Assembly (NCBI RefSeq): GCF_965249985.1
Contig: NZ_OZ252280.1
Source: Algiphilus sp022763315
Lineage (GTDB): Bacteria > Pseudomonadota > Gammaproteobacteria > Nevskiales > Nevskiaceae
DNA: 64,000 nt
Reading direction: 5' to 3' (one strand)
The notes beneath the pieces are model-generated. The model was given only the letters and a program-made list of their open reading frames with translations, was not told the DNA's origin and ran no database searches. The position numbers and the translations under genes were made by a program. This document shows, one piece after another, positions 15,936 through 24,646 of the stretch. The number at the start of each line of letters is the position of its first letter. Position 1 is the first letter of the stretch.

Positions 15936-17372
15936 TCAGGCGTCGGCCGGGGTGGCCGGTACTCGCCCCCGCGCCAAGAGGGCGCCCAGACACTGGACAC
16001 CGGAGGCGATGGCCTCAGGGTCGGGGTGGCCGTAGTTGAGACGGAGACAATTGGTGTAGCGCCGCTTGGCAGAGAACATCGGCCCGGGGCTGACACTCAC
16101 GCCGGCCTCGGTGGCACGGCGATGAAGGTCGAGGGCGTCCACCGCCTCGGGCAGTTCCACCCACAGGAAGTACCCGCCGCTGGGTCGCGATAACCGTGTA
16201 CCGGTCGGGAAGTGCCGCTCAATGGCATCGGACATCAGGCACTGCTGCTGCATCAGCGTCTGACGCAAACCACGCAGGTGCCGGTCAAAACCGCCATGGC
16301 GCAGGTATTCGACGATGGCCCACTGCGTGGGTGCGGTGGTGGCGAGCGTGGTGGTCAGCTGACGACGGGTGATCTGCCGCCGGAAGCGCCCCGGCGCAAC
16401 CCACCCCACGCGAAATCCGGGTGCGAGAGATTTGGAGAAAGAAGCGCAATGCAGCACCAGCCCCTTGCGGTCGAAGGCCTTTGCCGGCGTCGGCCGCGGC
16501 CCGCGCAAATAGAGTTCAGCGTAAACATCGTCTTCGATCAGCGGCACATCGTGGCGTGCGAGAAGCGCCACCAGGGCCCGCTTATTGTCGTCCGGCATCT
16601 GAAAACCGAGTGGATTCTGGAAGCTCGTCATGAACCAGCAGGCGCGGATCGGGTGTGTCTGCAGAATGCGCGCCAGCGCATCCACATCGACGCCATAACG
16701 CGGATCGGTGGGCACTTCCACCGCGTGCAGCCCCAGCGTCTCGATCGCCTGCAGCGCACCGTAGAAGGCCGGAGATTCCACGGCGACGATATCGCCCGGC
16801 TGAGTGACGGCCTGCAGGCAAAGATTCAGGGCCTCCAGCGCACCGGAGGTGATGACAATGTCATCCGGCTCCACCACACAACCGGACTCCAGATAGCGCC
16901 GCGACAGCCAGCCACGGAGCGCAGGATTGCCGGGCGGCAGGCTCTCCACCGTTCTGGCCGGATCGAGCTGGCGCGTTGCCGCGGCGAAGGCGGCGCTCAA
17001 TGCCTTGAAGGGAAACAGCGCCGGACTCGGAAAGGCCGAGCCAAAGGGTGTCACGCGGCGGTCCTTCACGCTCTCCAGCACGTGAAAGACCAGATCGTTG
17101 ATATCCACCGGCCCCTCACCAGCGGCGGGCAGCCGGGTGGAAGGCTCCGGCAACCGCTGGGGGTGCGCGGAACGCACGAAGTAACCCGAGCGTGGCCGCG
17201 CAGCGATCAAACCGCGATCTTCCAGTAGCGCGTAGGCGCGCAACACCGTGCCCGGACTTGCCGTGTGTGCGCGACTCAGCCCGCGAACCGAGGGCATGCG
17301 CGCGCCAGGCGGGAAGCTGCGTGATTCAATCAGCCGGGTGAGCTCTTCGGCGATGCGCTCGTAGTGTTTCAT
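15936..17372 (-). CDS. MocR-family transcriptional regulator (GntR HTH plus aminotransferase)
   Basis: This 478-residue protein joins a GntR winged helix (residues 1-70, MPSVRGLSRAHTASPGTVLRAY) to a fold-type I aminotransferase domain (about 100-470). The PLP lysine lies in SFSKSLAPGFRVGW, and ITSGALEALN and LIEDDVYAELY are further cofactor-site segments. MocR proteins sense PLP or its amino-acid adducts and regulate nearby genes. The gene is divergent from the DUF2970-cytochrome operon across 157 bases containing direct repeats, so it may control itself, that operon, or both. Confidence 0.92.
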   Translation of the reverse strand: MKHYERIAEELTRLIESRSFPPGARMPSVRGLSRAHTASPGTVLRAYALLEDRGLIAARPRSGYFVRSAHPQRLPEPSTRLPAAGEGPVDINDLVFHVLESVKDRRVTPFGSAFPSPALFPFKALSAAFAAATRQLDPARTVESLPPGNPALRGWLSRRYLESGCVVEPDDIVITSGALEALNLCLQAVTQPGDIVAVESPAFYGALQAIETLGLHAVEVPTDPRYGVDVDALARILQTHPIRACWFMTSFQNPLGFQMPDDNKRALVALLARHDVPLIEDDVYAELYLRGPRPTPAKAFDRKGLVLHCASFSKSLAPGFRVGWVAPGRFRRQITRRQLTTTLATTAPTQWAIVEYLRHGGFDRHLRGLRQTLMQQQCLMSDAIERHFPTGTRLSRPSGGYFLWVELPEAVDALDLHRRATEAGVSVSPGPMFSAKRRYTNCLRLNYGHPDPEAIASGVQCLGALLARGRVPATPADA

Positions 17373-17412
17373 GGGGCTTTCCGGGCCGTGCTATTGCGCT
17401 GCGGCCATCGTC

Positions 17413-17451
17413 ATCTGTTACCCATAAATACCGCATTTCTGTATCTGTTAC
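17413..17451. promoter_or_regulatory. direct repeats ATCTGTTAC spaced 30 bp (candidate MocR site)
   Basis: ATCTGTTAC occurs at 17413-17421 and 17443-17451, start to start 30 bases, in the gap between the MocR gene and the cytochrome operon. MocR regulators such as GabR bind direct repeats separated by about three helical turns, so this is a plausible operator. A weaker third copy (CTACTGTTTG) follows. Confidence 0.6.
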
Positions 17452-17529
17452 TACCGGCTGGGAATTGCTACTGTTTGTCCGTACCCCTTACCCAGCGTCG
17501 TCCGCCGTCCGCGCCGCCCGGAGCTCTGC

Positions 17530-17727
17530 ATGTCCCAGCGCAAGCCATCCCTCTACCGCCACCTGATGAGCATTCTCGCGGCCGCCTTCGGCGTGCAGAG
17601 CGAAGCCGCCCGCACACGCGATTTCACCAGCGGCAGCCCCTTCGTCTTCATTGCGGGCGGAATGGGTTTCGTGGCGGTCTTCGTGGGCCTTCTGCTGCTC
17701 ATCGTTCAGGCCATCGTCGGCGCTTGA
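17530..17727 (+). CDS. DUF2970 small membrane protein
   Basis: This 65-residue protein matches the DUF2970 family: a basic N-terminus, a AAAFGVQSEAARTRDFTSGSP segment and one C-terminal membrane helix (about residues 38-62). Function is unknown in the family. Its TGA overlaps the ATG of the diheme cytochrome by one base, implying coupled translation and perhaps a role in assembly or anchoring of these cytochromes. Confidence 0.8.
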   Translation: MSQRKPSLYRHLMSILAAAFGVQSEAARTRDFTSGSPFVFIAGGMGFVAVFVGLLLLIVQAIVGA

Positions 17728-18470
17728 TGGCCAAGCACACACACCGCCCTCACAAGGCGCTGCTCCGGATGTTCGTGCGCGCAGGGCTTGCCCTGCTCCT
17801 GCTTGGGATCAGCCCCCATGCCCTGGCAGAACCCCAGGACACCCTGGCGCAACGCATGGCGCCTTGCCTGGTCTGCCACGCCGACGCGGATACCGATCTC
17901 AGCGCCGACTACGTGCCGCCATTGCACGGCAAACCCGCAGGCTATCTCTATAACCAACTCCTGCACTACCGCGCGCACCGGCGCAACAATCCGGTCATGA
18001 CGGCCATGGTGCGCAATCTCTCGGACGATTACCTGTGGGCGATGGCCACCTACCTCTCCGAGCAAGCGATGTCCTTCGAGAAGAGCCGCACGAGCACGGT
18101 TGGAGCCGACGTCCTCGCCCTGGGCGAGACGCTGGTTACACAGGGCGATCCGGCGAAGGACATCCCCGCCTGCCAGAGCTGTCACGGCCCCCGCCTCACC
18201 GGCGTACTGCCCAATACGCCCGGCCTGGTCGGCTTGCCGAGCCACTATCTGGCCGCCCAGCTTGGCGCGTGGCGCCAGGGCACCCGCCAGGCAGCGGCGC
18301 CGGATTGCATGCGAAGCATCGCCAAGCGCCTGTCACCGCAGGACATTGAGGCGGTGTCCAATTGGTTGGCTTCGCGCCCGCTGCCCGCCGATCCGACACC
18401 GACGACCGAGGCCCTGTCGGACCCGCCGATGGACTGCGGCAGCGTCAGTCTGCCCGGAGGCCGGCCATGA
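17727..18470 (+). CDS. diheme cytochrome c (c4-like)
   Basis: This 247-residue periplasmic protein has a signal peptide (cleavage near ALA-EP, residue 34) and two heme-binding motifs, CLVCH (47-51) and CQSCH (149-153), in two cytochrome c domains as in cytochrome c4. Methionine ligands are likely in the loops after each motif. The gene overlaps the next by ATGA, so the diheme and triheme proteins are made together, probably as an electron-transfer chain towards a terminal oxidase. Confidence 0.88.
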   Translation: MAKHTHRPHKALLRMFVRAGLALLLLGISPHALAEPQDTLAQRMAPCLVCHADADTDLSADYVPPLHGKPAGYLYNQLLHYRAHRRNNPVMTAMVRNLSDDYLWAMATYLSEQAMSFEKSRTSTVGADVLALGETLVTQGDPAKDIPACQSCHGPRLTGVLPNTPGLVGLPSHYLAAQLGAWRQGTRQAAAPDCMRSIAKRLSPQDIEAVSNWLASRPLPADPTPTTEALSDPPMDCGSVSLPGGRP

Positions 18471-19672
18471 CCTGGTTGCGCCCCGCCCTGCGCACCTGTC
18501 TGACGCTGGCGATATGGCTACCCACGGCGGCGGCCATTGCCGAGGAAGCCGGCACGCAAGGCGCCTACCTGACGCGCATCGCCAACTGCGCCGGCTGCCA
18601 CACGCCCCCGGGTGGCGAGCCCTTTGTGGGTGGGCGGGCCATCCAGAGCGCGTACGGCACTTTTTACGCCCCCAATATCTCGCCCGACCCGGATACCGGC
18701 ATCGGCGCCTGGAGCAGGGAGCAGTTCCGTCGCGCCCTGCAGCAGGGCGAGCGTCCGGACGGCTCCGCCCTCTACCCAGCATGCCCCTATCCAAGCTATA
18801 CCAAGGTCCGCAGCGAGGATATCGACGCGATCTTCGATCACCTGCAGTCGCAGCCCGCCGTGCGCAACGAGACACCCGCCCATCAGCTGCGCTTCCCCTA
18901 CGCGTTGCGGTCACTGCTCCCCGTCTGGCAGGCGCTCTTCTTTAGGCCCGGCGCCTTTGCGTCCGACGACGCGCGTGGCCCGGAGTGGAACCGCGGCGCC
19001 TATCTGGTGGAAGGCTTGGGCCACTGCAGCGCCTGCCACCAGGAGCGCGACGCCTTTGGCGCCACGCGCCGTGACCCGCACGCGCCCGGCCAACGCGTCC
19101 GCGGCTGGTATGCGCCCTCCCTGCACGCCAGCGACGAAGCCGGCCTGCAGGGCTGGTCGAACGAAGCGGCAGCGCGCCTGCTGCGCGCCGGAAAATCGGG
19201 GGATGCATCCATGATGGGCCCGATGGCGGATGTTGTCTTCGACAGCCTTCAGCATCTTTCACCGGAGGATGCACGCGCGATGGCGACCTATCTGCGCGCA
19301 CTGCCCGATCGGCAGACGGAGCCGTCAATCCATCTGTTCGAGCTCTCGGCCGCGGAAAGGCAGCACGCCATGCAGCAGGGCGAAACGCTCTACCGCGAAG
19401 ACTGCGCTGACTGTCATGGAGACGCCGGAGAAGGCACCGCAGCGGCCCCCGCCCTGGCGGGAAACCGCGCGGTCAACAGCCCGAACCCCACCAATCTGGC
19501 GCGCATCATCCGCAACGGTGGTTTTCCACCGAGTACGCAGGGCAACCCCCAGCCGTTTGGCATGCCGCCCTTCCCGCAGCTGTCCGATCAGGAGCTTGCC
19601 GCACTGATCACCTACCTTCGCGGCAGCTGGGGCAACCAGGGCGCGCCCGTGGCGGCGGCGAACCTGCCCTGA
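18467..19672 (+). CDS. triheme cytochrome c, dehydrogenase cytochrome-subunit type
   Basis: This 401-residue exported protein has an N-terminal signal and three heme motifs: CAGCH (41-45), CSACH (187-191) and CADCH (313-317). The layout and segments such as SPDPDTGIGAWS match the triheme cytochrome subunit of membrane-bound alcohol, aldehyde or gluconate dehydrogenases. No catalytic dehydrogenase subunit is adjacent, which is unusual; it may be encoded elsewhere. It is the last gene of the DUF2970-diheme-triheme operon. Confidence 0.88.
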   Translation: MTWLRPALRTCLTLAIWLPTAAAIAEEAGTQGAYLTRIANCAGCHTPPGGEPFVGGRAIQSAYGTFYAPNISPDPDTGIGAWSREQFRRALQQGERPDGSALYPACPYPSYTKVRSEDIDAIFDHLQSQPAVRNETPAHQLRFPYALRSLLPVWQALFFRPGAFASDDARGPEWNRGAYLVEGLGHCSACHQERDAFGATRRDPHAPGQRVRGWYAPSLHASDEAGLQGWSNEAAARLLRAGKSGDASMMGPMADVVFDSLQHLSPEDARAMATYLRALPDRQTEPSIHLFELSAAERQHAMQQGETLYREDCADCHGDAGEGTAAAPALAGNRAVNSPNPTNLARIIRNGGFPPSTQGNPQPFGMPPFPQLSDQELAALITYLRGSWGNQGAPVAAANLP

Positions 19673-19714
19673 GGCGCGTGTCACGCCGCTGCGCGCGCGG
19701 AATGCATCACGCCA

Positions 19715-20176
19715 TCAGTCGTTCACGCACTGGTAGACGTGGTATTCCACACCCGGCCCCGGCACCACGCGGCCTTCGCTGACGCACTGGATCTGATTGA
19801 TCCACTGGTAGCGCTCGTCACCGGTTTCAAAGCGCGGCGCGGTGAAAAAGTTCTGGTCGCCATATTCGGTGGGCGTGTCACCGCCGCCGAGCACCGCCAT
19901 GACGCCGTCCGTGAGCTGGAGCACGCCGTTGTATTGCATGTAGATATGTGCGCCGTCCTCGGTCTGCAATGTGCCGCGCACATCCAGCCGGCCATAGCCG
20001 TCGGGATGCGCCAGCAGCCAGTCGCCGCCGCAGCTCAGGAAGGTGCCCTTGAGTTTGGGCCCCTCAAACCAGCCGCCAGTGACTTCCACAATCATGCGGT
20101 TGCCAAAAGGGCCTTCACCCACGGGTTGCGGGGCCTTGAGGTCGGCGTGATAGGTCATCAGTTTTTCGAGTCTCAC
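19715..20176 (-). CDS. DUF3237 family protein
   Basis: This 153-residue protein matches the DUF3237 family (a small beta-barrel) with GNRMIVEVTGGWFEGPKL and GGDWLLAHPDGYGRLDVRGT segments. The GTG at 20176 is chosen because GGAGGAG lies seven bases upstream; an earlier GTG would read through that site. Function is unknown; relatives often sit near acyl-CoA and aromatic metabolism genes, as the adjacent crotonase suggests. Confidence 0.8.
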   Translation of the reverse strand: MRLEKLMTYHADLKAPQPVGEGPFGNRMIVEVTGGWFEGPKLKGTFLSCGGDWLLAHPDGYGRLDVRGTLQTEDGAHIYMQYNGVLQLTDGVMAVLGGGDTPTEYGDQNFFTAPRFETGDERYQWINQIQCVSEGRVVPGPGVEYHVYQCVND

Positions 20177-20281
20177 CGCAGTCTCCTCCAACACTTGTTG
20201 TTGTAAGGACGACTATGCGCACAAGGCCGCCGCCCGCGCCCCGCCCGTACGGGTAGGACGGCATCGCGCACTAGCGGAGGT

Positions 20282-21007
20282 TCAGCCCTTGCGGCGCGCC
20301 GCCTGCAAACCCAGCCAGGCAGCCTCGGCGACATCCACCCAGACCGAGCGGCGCAGCGTGCGGATCAGCTCGCGACGGATGCGTCGCTTGGTAGCGGCAT
20401 GCGCGCGCATATCCAGTTCGGCATAGGCCGCAGCGTGCGCGCGAGCGCGCGCCATGAGTTGGTCGGGGGCGACCACTTCGTCGAAGAAGCCGGCGTCGCG
20501 CGCCTCCTCCACCGGGAAGTATTCCGAGAGGTTCACCACACGCTCGAAGGCCGCCGGGGTAAGCCGGTGGCGCAGTACGGCCGCGCCCACACGAGGCATG
20601 GGCAACCCTAAGGCGACCTCATTGGCGGCCACCTTGAAGTCCCCGCGCGTGCCAATGATGTAGTCGCTGCACAACATCAGAAACACCCCCATGGCGAGGG
20701 CATGACCGCTGCAGGCGGTGATGACGGGATAGGGGAAACTGAGCACCCGCGGGGTGAGCGAATAGCCCAGCCGCACCATGTTCAGCGCTTGCGGGCCACC
20801 GCCGCGCAGTACCTTGAGATCGTAGCCGGCGGAGAACACCCCCTCCCGACCGGTGAGGATGACGATGGCCTGGTCGGCCTCGGCACGGTCGAAAGCGGCG
20901 TTGAGTTCGTGGAACGCCGCGGGCGGTAGCGCATTGCGCTTGCCATCGTCGATGCGGATAACGGCAATACCGTCAGAAAATTCATAGTGCACCCGTGCTT
21001 CGCCCAT
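20282..21007 (-). CDS. enoyl-CoA hydratase/isomerase (crotonase) family protein
   Basis: This 241-residue protein is a crotonase: FSAGYDLKVL forms the first oxyanion segment and CSGHALAMGVFLMLCSDY the second. The glutamate pair of classical hydratases is not clearly present (ANEVALGLPMP supplies one glutamate), so it may be an isomerase or thioesterase-like member. A GGAGGCGG site precedes the ATG. Confidence 0.85.
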   Translation of the reverse strand: MGEARVHYEFSDGIAVIRIDDGKRNALPPAAFHELNAAFDRAEADQAIVILTGREGVFSAGYDLKVLRGGGPQALNMVRLGYSLTPRVLSFPYPVITACSGHALAMGVFLMLCSDYIIGTRGDFKVAANEVALGLPMPRVGAAVLRHRLTPAAFERVVNLSEYFPVEEARDAGFFDEVVAPDQLMARARAHAAAYAELDMRAHAATKRRIRRELIRTLRRSVWVDVAEAAWLGLQAARRKG

Positions 21008-21097
21008 GCCACGCCGCCTCCACTGAAGATGACGTCATGCTAACCGCGGAGGCCATGCAGCGGGCGCCCTCGCCGTGCGCCGTTGCCCTGGGGGCGT

Positions 21098-22609
21098 CTA
21101 CGCCGCCTTCTTCTGCGCCGCGCGCTCATAGACGACATCGTAGTCCTTGAGATTGAACGCGCTCAGGCGCTTCTTGAGGACCGCCAGTGACCAAGGCCAG
21201 GCGGCGAAGTTCTTGCCGTTCTGGTCCAGGTAATAGCTGGCGCAACCCCCGCTGTTGAACACGGTGCGCTGCAGGTGCTTCTGTACCTTGGCGTTGTGCG
21301 CGCGCAGGACCTGCGGCTTGATGCTGAGCTTGCTGATGCCCTCTCGCTTCATCTTCCGGATGCCATCGACGATGTAGCCAAGTTGCGCCTCGGCCAGGCC
21401 AATGAAGGAGTCGTACACCAGCACATTCGGCCCCAGCACCAAGAAGGCATTGGGGGCGTCTTCCAGCGCGGTACCGAGGTAGGCTTCGGGCGAGCTGTCC
21501 TTCCACAACTCCGAGAAGCGCTGGCCGCGGGCGTTCACCACCTTCGCTCCAATGGGCGGGTGCGAGACATCGAAGCCGGTGCCCCAGATGATGACGTCCA
21601 CCCCAAAGCGCTCGCCGTTGGCGGCAATGACTTCATTGCCTTCCACCGCGACCAGGCCGTGCGGCACCAGCGTGGCGTTGTCCGCCTGCAGCGCAGGGTA
21701 GTAGTTGTTGGCGAAGAGGATGCGCTTGCAGCCCAGCGTGAAGTTGGGCGTGACCGCCTTGCGCAGGGTCTTGTCCTTGATCTGCAGATTGAGCAGCAGC
21801 TTGGCCGCACGGCTCACCGGCGCCAGCGCCTTGGGGTTGCGCAGGCCGAAGTTGATGGCATTGAGCGAGGTCGCTACCGCACGCCGCCAGACGTGCTGGA
21901 TGAGGGGCAGCTTGTCGACCACTTGCTTGGCCGTCTCGCCCAGCGGCATGTCCGGCTTGGGCAGCACCCACGGCGCGGTCCGCTGGAAGACGACGAGCTG
22001 ATCGACCTGCGGCTGGATCTGCGGCACGAACTGGATGGCCGAGGCGCCGGTACCAATCACCGCCACGCGCTTGCCGCGCAGGTCATAGTCGTGATCCCAC
22101 TTCGCCGAGTGGAACATCGTGCCGGTAAAGCCATCGAGGCCGGGAATGGCGGGAATCTGCGGTTCGGTGATCGGCCCCGTGGCAAAAATCACGGTGCGCG
22201 CCAGATACTGCCCCTGGTTGGTATCCAACACCCACAGATGCCGCGTCTCGTCCCACTCGGCGTTTTCCAGCACCGTGTTGAAGGCGATCAGCGGCGTGAT
22301 GCCGAAATCGTCCGCTACGGTTTCCAGGTAGTCGAGGATCTCCGGCTGCTTGGCGAAGAGGTGGCTCCATTCGCTGCTCAGCGCGAAGGAATAGGAATAC
22401 AGCGACGAGGGCACATCACAGCCACAGCCGGGATAGGTGTTCTCGCGCCAGGTCCCGCCCACGCGGCCGGCCTTTTCGATGATCATGAAATCATCCAGGC
22501 CCTGCTCGCGCAGCTTGATGGCGGCGGCGATGCCGGAGATACCGGCGCCGACGATGAAGGTGTCAACGATGTTCGCGCGGGAAGCCGCGCGCTTGGCTGC
22601 TACTGCCAT
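21098..22609 (-). CDS. flavin-containing (Baeyer-Villiger-type) monooxygenase
   Basis: This 503-residue FAD/NADPH enzyme has an N-terminal GAGISGIAAAIKL dinucleotide-binding motif, a second VIGTGASAIQF motif for NADPH, and between them FTGTMFHSAKWD, which fits the Baeyer-Villiger fingerprint FxGxxxHxxxW. It probably inserts oxygen into ketones to give esters. It is the last gene of an operon with a short-chain dehydrogenase (18-base gap) and a ferritin-like hydrolase, a common layout in which the dehydrogenase could make the ketone substrate. Confidence 0.9.
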   Translation of the reverse strand: MAVAAKRAASRANIVDTFIVGAGISGIAAAIKLREQGLDDFMIIEKAGRVGGTWRENTYPGCGCDVPSSLYSYSFALSSEWSHLFAKQPEILDYLETVADDFGITPLIAFNTVLENAEWDETRHLWVLDTNQGQYLARTVIFATGPITEPQIPAIPGLDGFTGTMFHSAKWDHDYDLRGKRVAVIGTGASAIQFVPQIQPQVDQLVVFQRTAPWVLPKPDMPLGETAKQVVDKLPLIQHVWRRAVATSLNAINFGLRNPKALAPVSRAAKLLLNLQIKDKTLRKAVTPNFTLGCKRILFANNYYPALQADNATLVPHGLVAVEGNEVIAANGERFGVDVIIWGTGFDVSHPPIGAKVVNARGQRFSELWKDSSPEAYLGTALEDAPNAFLVLGPNVLVYDSFIGLAEAQLGYIVDGIRKMKREGISKLSIKPQVLRAHNAKVQKHLQRTVFNSGGCASYYLDQNGKNFAAWPWSLAVLKKRLSAFNLKDYDVVYERAAQKKAA

Positions 22610-22627
22610 GGATTCGTCTCTCGTGGT

Positions 22628-23467
22628 TTATTGCTTGACGAAGCGGTACGAGAAACCGAGCAGGTTCGCGTACAGATTCGGGGTGGCGCGTTTGAGCATC
22701 CAGAACAGCTTGGCGTCCACCTGCGGCGTGGTGTAAAGCTCGCCGCGATCCAGCCGGTTGAGGGTGAGCTTGGCGACGTCCTCACTGGTGGTCATGGCGT
22801 AGTGCATGAGCGCGTGATCCGCCAGCTTGGAATAGCGCGCCGGAAGGCGACCGTCCTTGATGATGTTGGTCGGCACCAGCGTCGGGCACAGCACATTGAC
22901 GCGAATGTTGTCGCGCTTGAGCTCGGAATACAGGGTCTCGGACAGTGCGCGCACGCCCGCCTTGGTGACGTTGTAGGCGCTCATCTCTGGCGCGGCCGTG
23001 TAGGACGCGGCCGAGGCCACATTGATGATGGCGCCCCCACCCCGCTTCTTGAAGCCGGGCACGAAGTGGTGACAACCGTGGATGACGCCCCACAGGTTGA
23101 CGTCCATGCACCACTTCCAGTCCTCCAGGCTCAGCTCATCGAACTTGCCGCCCATACCCACGCCGGCGTTGTTGATGAGCAGCGTGACCGGGTGCCCGAG
23201 CAGTTCTTCGGACTGGGCCGCCAGCTTCTCGACCTGGCTCGCCTTGCCGACGTCGCACTTCACGGCATGGGCCGTGCCGCCCGCCTCCTGAATGCGTGCA
23301 ACGGTTTCCTTCGTGCCTTCCAGCTTGAGGTCGGCACAGACCACGGCACTGCCGCGGCGGGCGAGTTCCAGGGCAAAGCTGCGGCCAATGCCGCTGCCCG
23401 CGCCGGTAACGACGGCATAGCCGTCATAGCTCGGTTTCCTGGCGCGGAAATGGAACGGGTTCTTCAC
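22628..23467 (-). CDS. short-chain dehydrogenase/reductase
   Basis: This 279-residue SDR has the TGAGSGIGR cofactor motif, NNAG, and the catalytic YNVTK (YxxxK) preceded by the catalytic serine in VASAAS. The C-terminal part is longer than in classical SDRs. It probably oxidises an alcohol to the ketone used by the downstream monooxygenase, but direction is inferred. Confidence 0.9.
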   Translation of the reverse strand: MKNPFHFRARKPSYDGYAVVTGAGSGIGRSFALELARRGSAVVCADLKLEGTKETVARIQEAGGTAHAVKCDVGKASQVEKLAAQSEELLGHPVTLLINNAGVGMGGKFDELSLEDWKWCMDVNLWGVIHGCHHFVPGFKKRGGGAIINVASAASYTAAPEMSAYNVTKAGVRALSETLYSELKRDNIRVNVLCPTLVPTNIIKDGRLPARYSKLADHALMHYAMTTSEDVAKLTLNRLDRGELYTTPQVDAKLFWMLKRATPNLYANLLGFSYRFVKQ

Positions 23468-23508
23468 GGACGAGGTCTCCTTCAGGTCGATGGGGGGGGC
23501 GGCAAACG

Positions 23509-24441
23509 TCAGGAAGCGCGCAGGGCCGGCACGAATTCGCGCGTCAGATACGGCGTCAGCAGCCCGGTCTCCGGATGCAGCAGCTTGTCCTTGAAGTACG
23601 CCAACTGCGCTGCGTTCTCGAAATCATTGGGATGGAAGTCGCGGCGCAGGTAGGCCAGCAAATGCGTCATGGAGCTGCCGAAGACGCCGTCTTTGCGGCC
23701 GGCCAGCAGCGTGATGCTCCGGCGGGCGTCCTTCCAATAGCGCAGGCTGAACAGGTTGGAGGGTTTGCGCCAGATGGGGATGAGGCTGCCGGCCAGCGGC
23801 ACCAGCACCAGGATGGTGAAGGCCGCCAGCGCAAAACCGGCTATGCGCAGCGGATAGTTGCCGGACAGTTCCTGATAGACGTCGTAGGCGATGTCCTTGT
23901 GCTCGGACTCTTCCAGCATGTGCCACATCCACAGGGCGCGCTGCTTCTCGTCCTCGGTCTCATAGAAGATGGATTCGTGCTCCATCATGTATTCGGCCAG
24001 CACCGCGGTGAAGTGCTCGATGCCGGCCATCAGTGACAGCTGCAGGCGGTGTGGCAGCTTCTTGAAGCCGTAGTCGAAGACCTTGTCGGCCAGATAGCGA
24101 TACAGCGGCACCGGATAGCGGTTCTGCGCCAGCGCATCATTGAAGGCGTTGTGCATCTTGGAGTGGATCGCCTCCTGGCCGATGAGCGCGGTCACGCGCT
24201 GCTTCAGCTCGGGGTCCTTTACAAACTGGCGGTGATGCCGCGCCGTATCGATGACCAGATCCTCGCCGAAGGTGAGGAAGATGGAGAGCGATTCGAAGAT
24301 GGCCGAGGCCAGTTCCGCGTTTTGATAGAAGCGGGTGTCGACGGAATCGGGATCGAACTGGAGATCCATGTGCCGGACCGGCACCGAAGGACGGACCGCC
24401 GCGTCGCGCGTCGGATGGTTGAGAACGGTTGCGGACACCAT
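23509..24441 (-). CDS. metal-dependent hydrolase family, ferritin-like diiron protein
   Basis: This 310-residue protein belongs to the family annotated as metal-dependent hydrolase (PF10118), a helical ferritin-like fold. Ligand-rich helices are visible: TFGEDLVID, QEAIHSKMH, GIEHFTAV and EESEHKDIAYDV supply Glu and His pairs for a diiron site. One hydrophobic helix lies near residues 205-225. It is the first gene of a three-gene operon behind a palindromic operator. The precise reaction of the family is unsettled. Confidence 0.82.
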   Translation of the reverse strand: MVSATVLNHPTRDAAVRPSVPVRHMDLQFDPDSVDTRFYQNAELASAIFESLSIFLTFGEDLVIDTARHHRQFVKDPELKQRVTALIGQEAIHSKMHNAFNDALAQNRYPVPLYRYLADKVFDYGFKKLPHRLQLSLMAGIEHFTAVLAEYMMEHESIFYETEDEKQRALWMWHMLEESEHKDIAYDVYQELSGNYPLRIAGFALAAFTILVLVPLAGSLIPIWRKPSNLFSLRYWKDARRSITLLAGRKDGVFGSSMTHLLAYLRRDFHPNDFENAAQLAYFKDKLLHPETGLLTPYLTREFVPALRAS

Positions 24442-24499
24442 ATTGCGCCTTTGCTGGAGGGTGTTGAGGGCTGAATCAATGGCAGCTTAACTGCTGCAC

Positions 24500-24521
24500 T
24501 GTGACATTAAACACTGTCACA
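24500..24521. promoter_or_regulatory. palindromic operator upstream of the BVMO operon
   Basis: TGTGACA and TGTCACA are perfect complements separated by TTAAACAC, 59 bases before the start of the ferritin-like hydrolase gene. Such a dyad in an otherwise GC-rich promoter suggests a TetR-like or CRP-like site. No regulator gene is adjacent, so the binding protein is encoded elsewhere. Confidence 0.65.
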
Positions 24522-24646
24522 TTTTCAGCCCAAGGTCCAGCGCCGAAGGGCGGCATTTCCACGATGGATGGACGCGCGCAGCCGGGGACGCGCCTCCGGT
24601 GCGGGCCTGCCCATCCGTTACGGCCGCGTTGCGCCCCTTGCAGCCG

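Noticed and set aside
21275..23653. Long rightward open frame of about 790 codons
   Set aside because: It lies opposite two clear genes with recognised motifs (BVMO and SDR). Its sequence is Arg/Gly/His-rich low complexity, as expected of antisense frames in GC-rich DNA.
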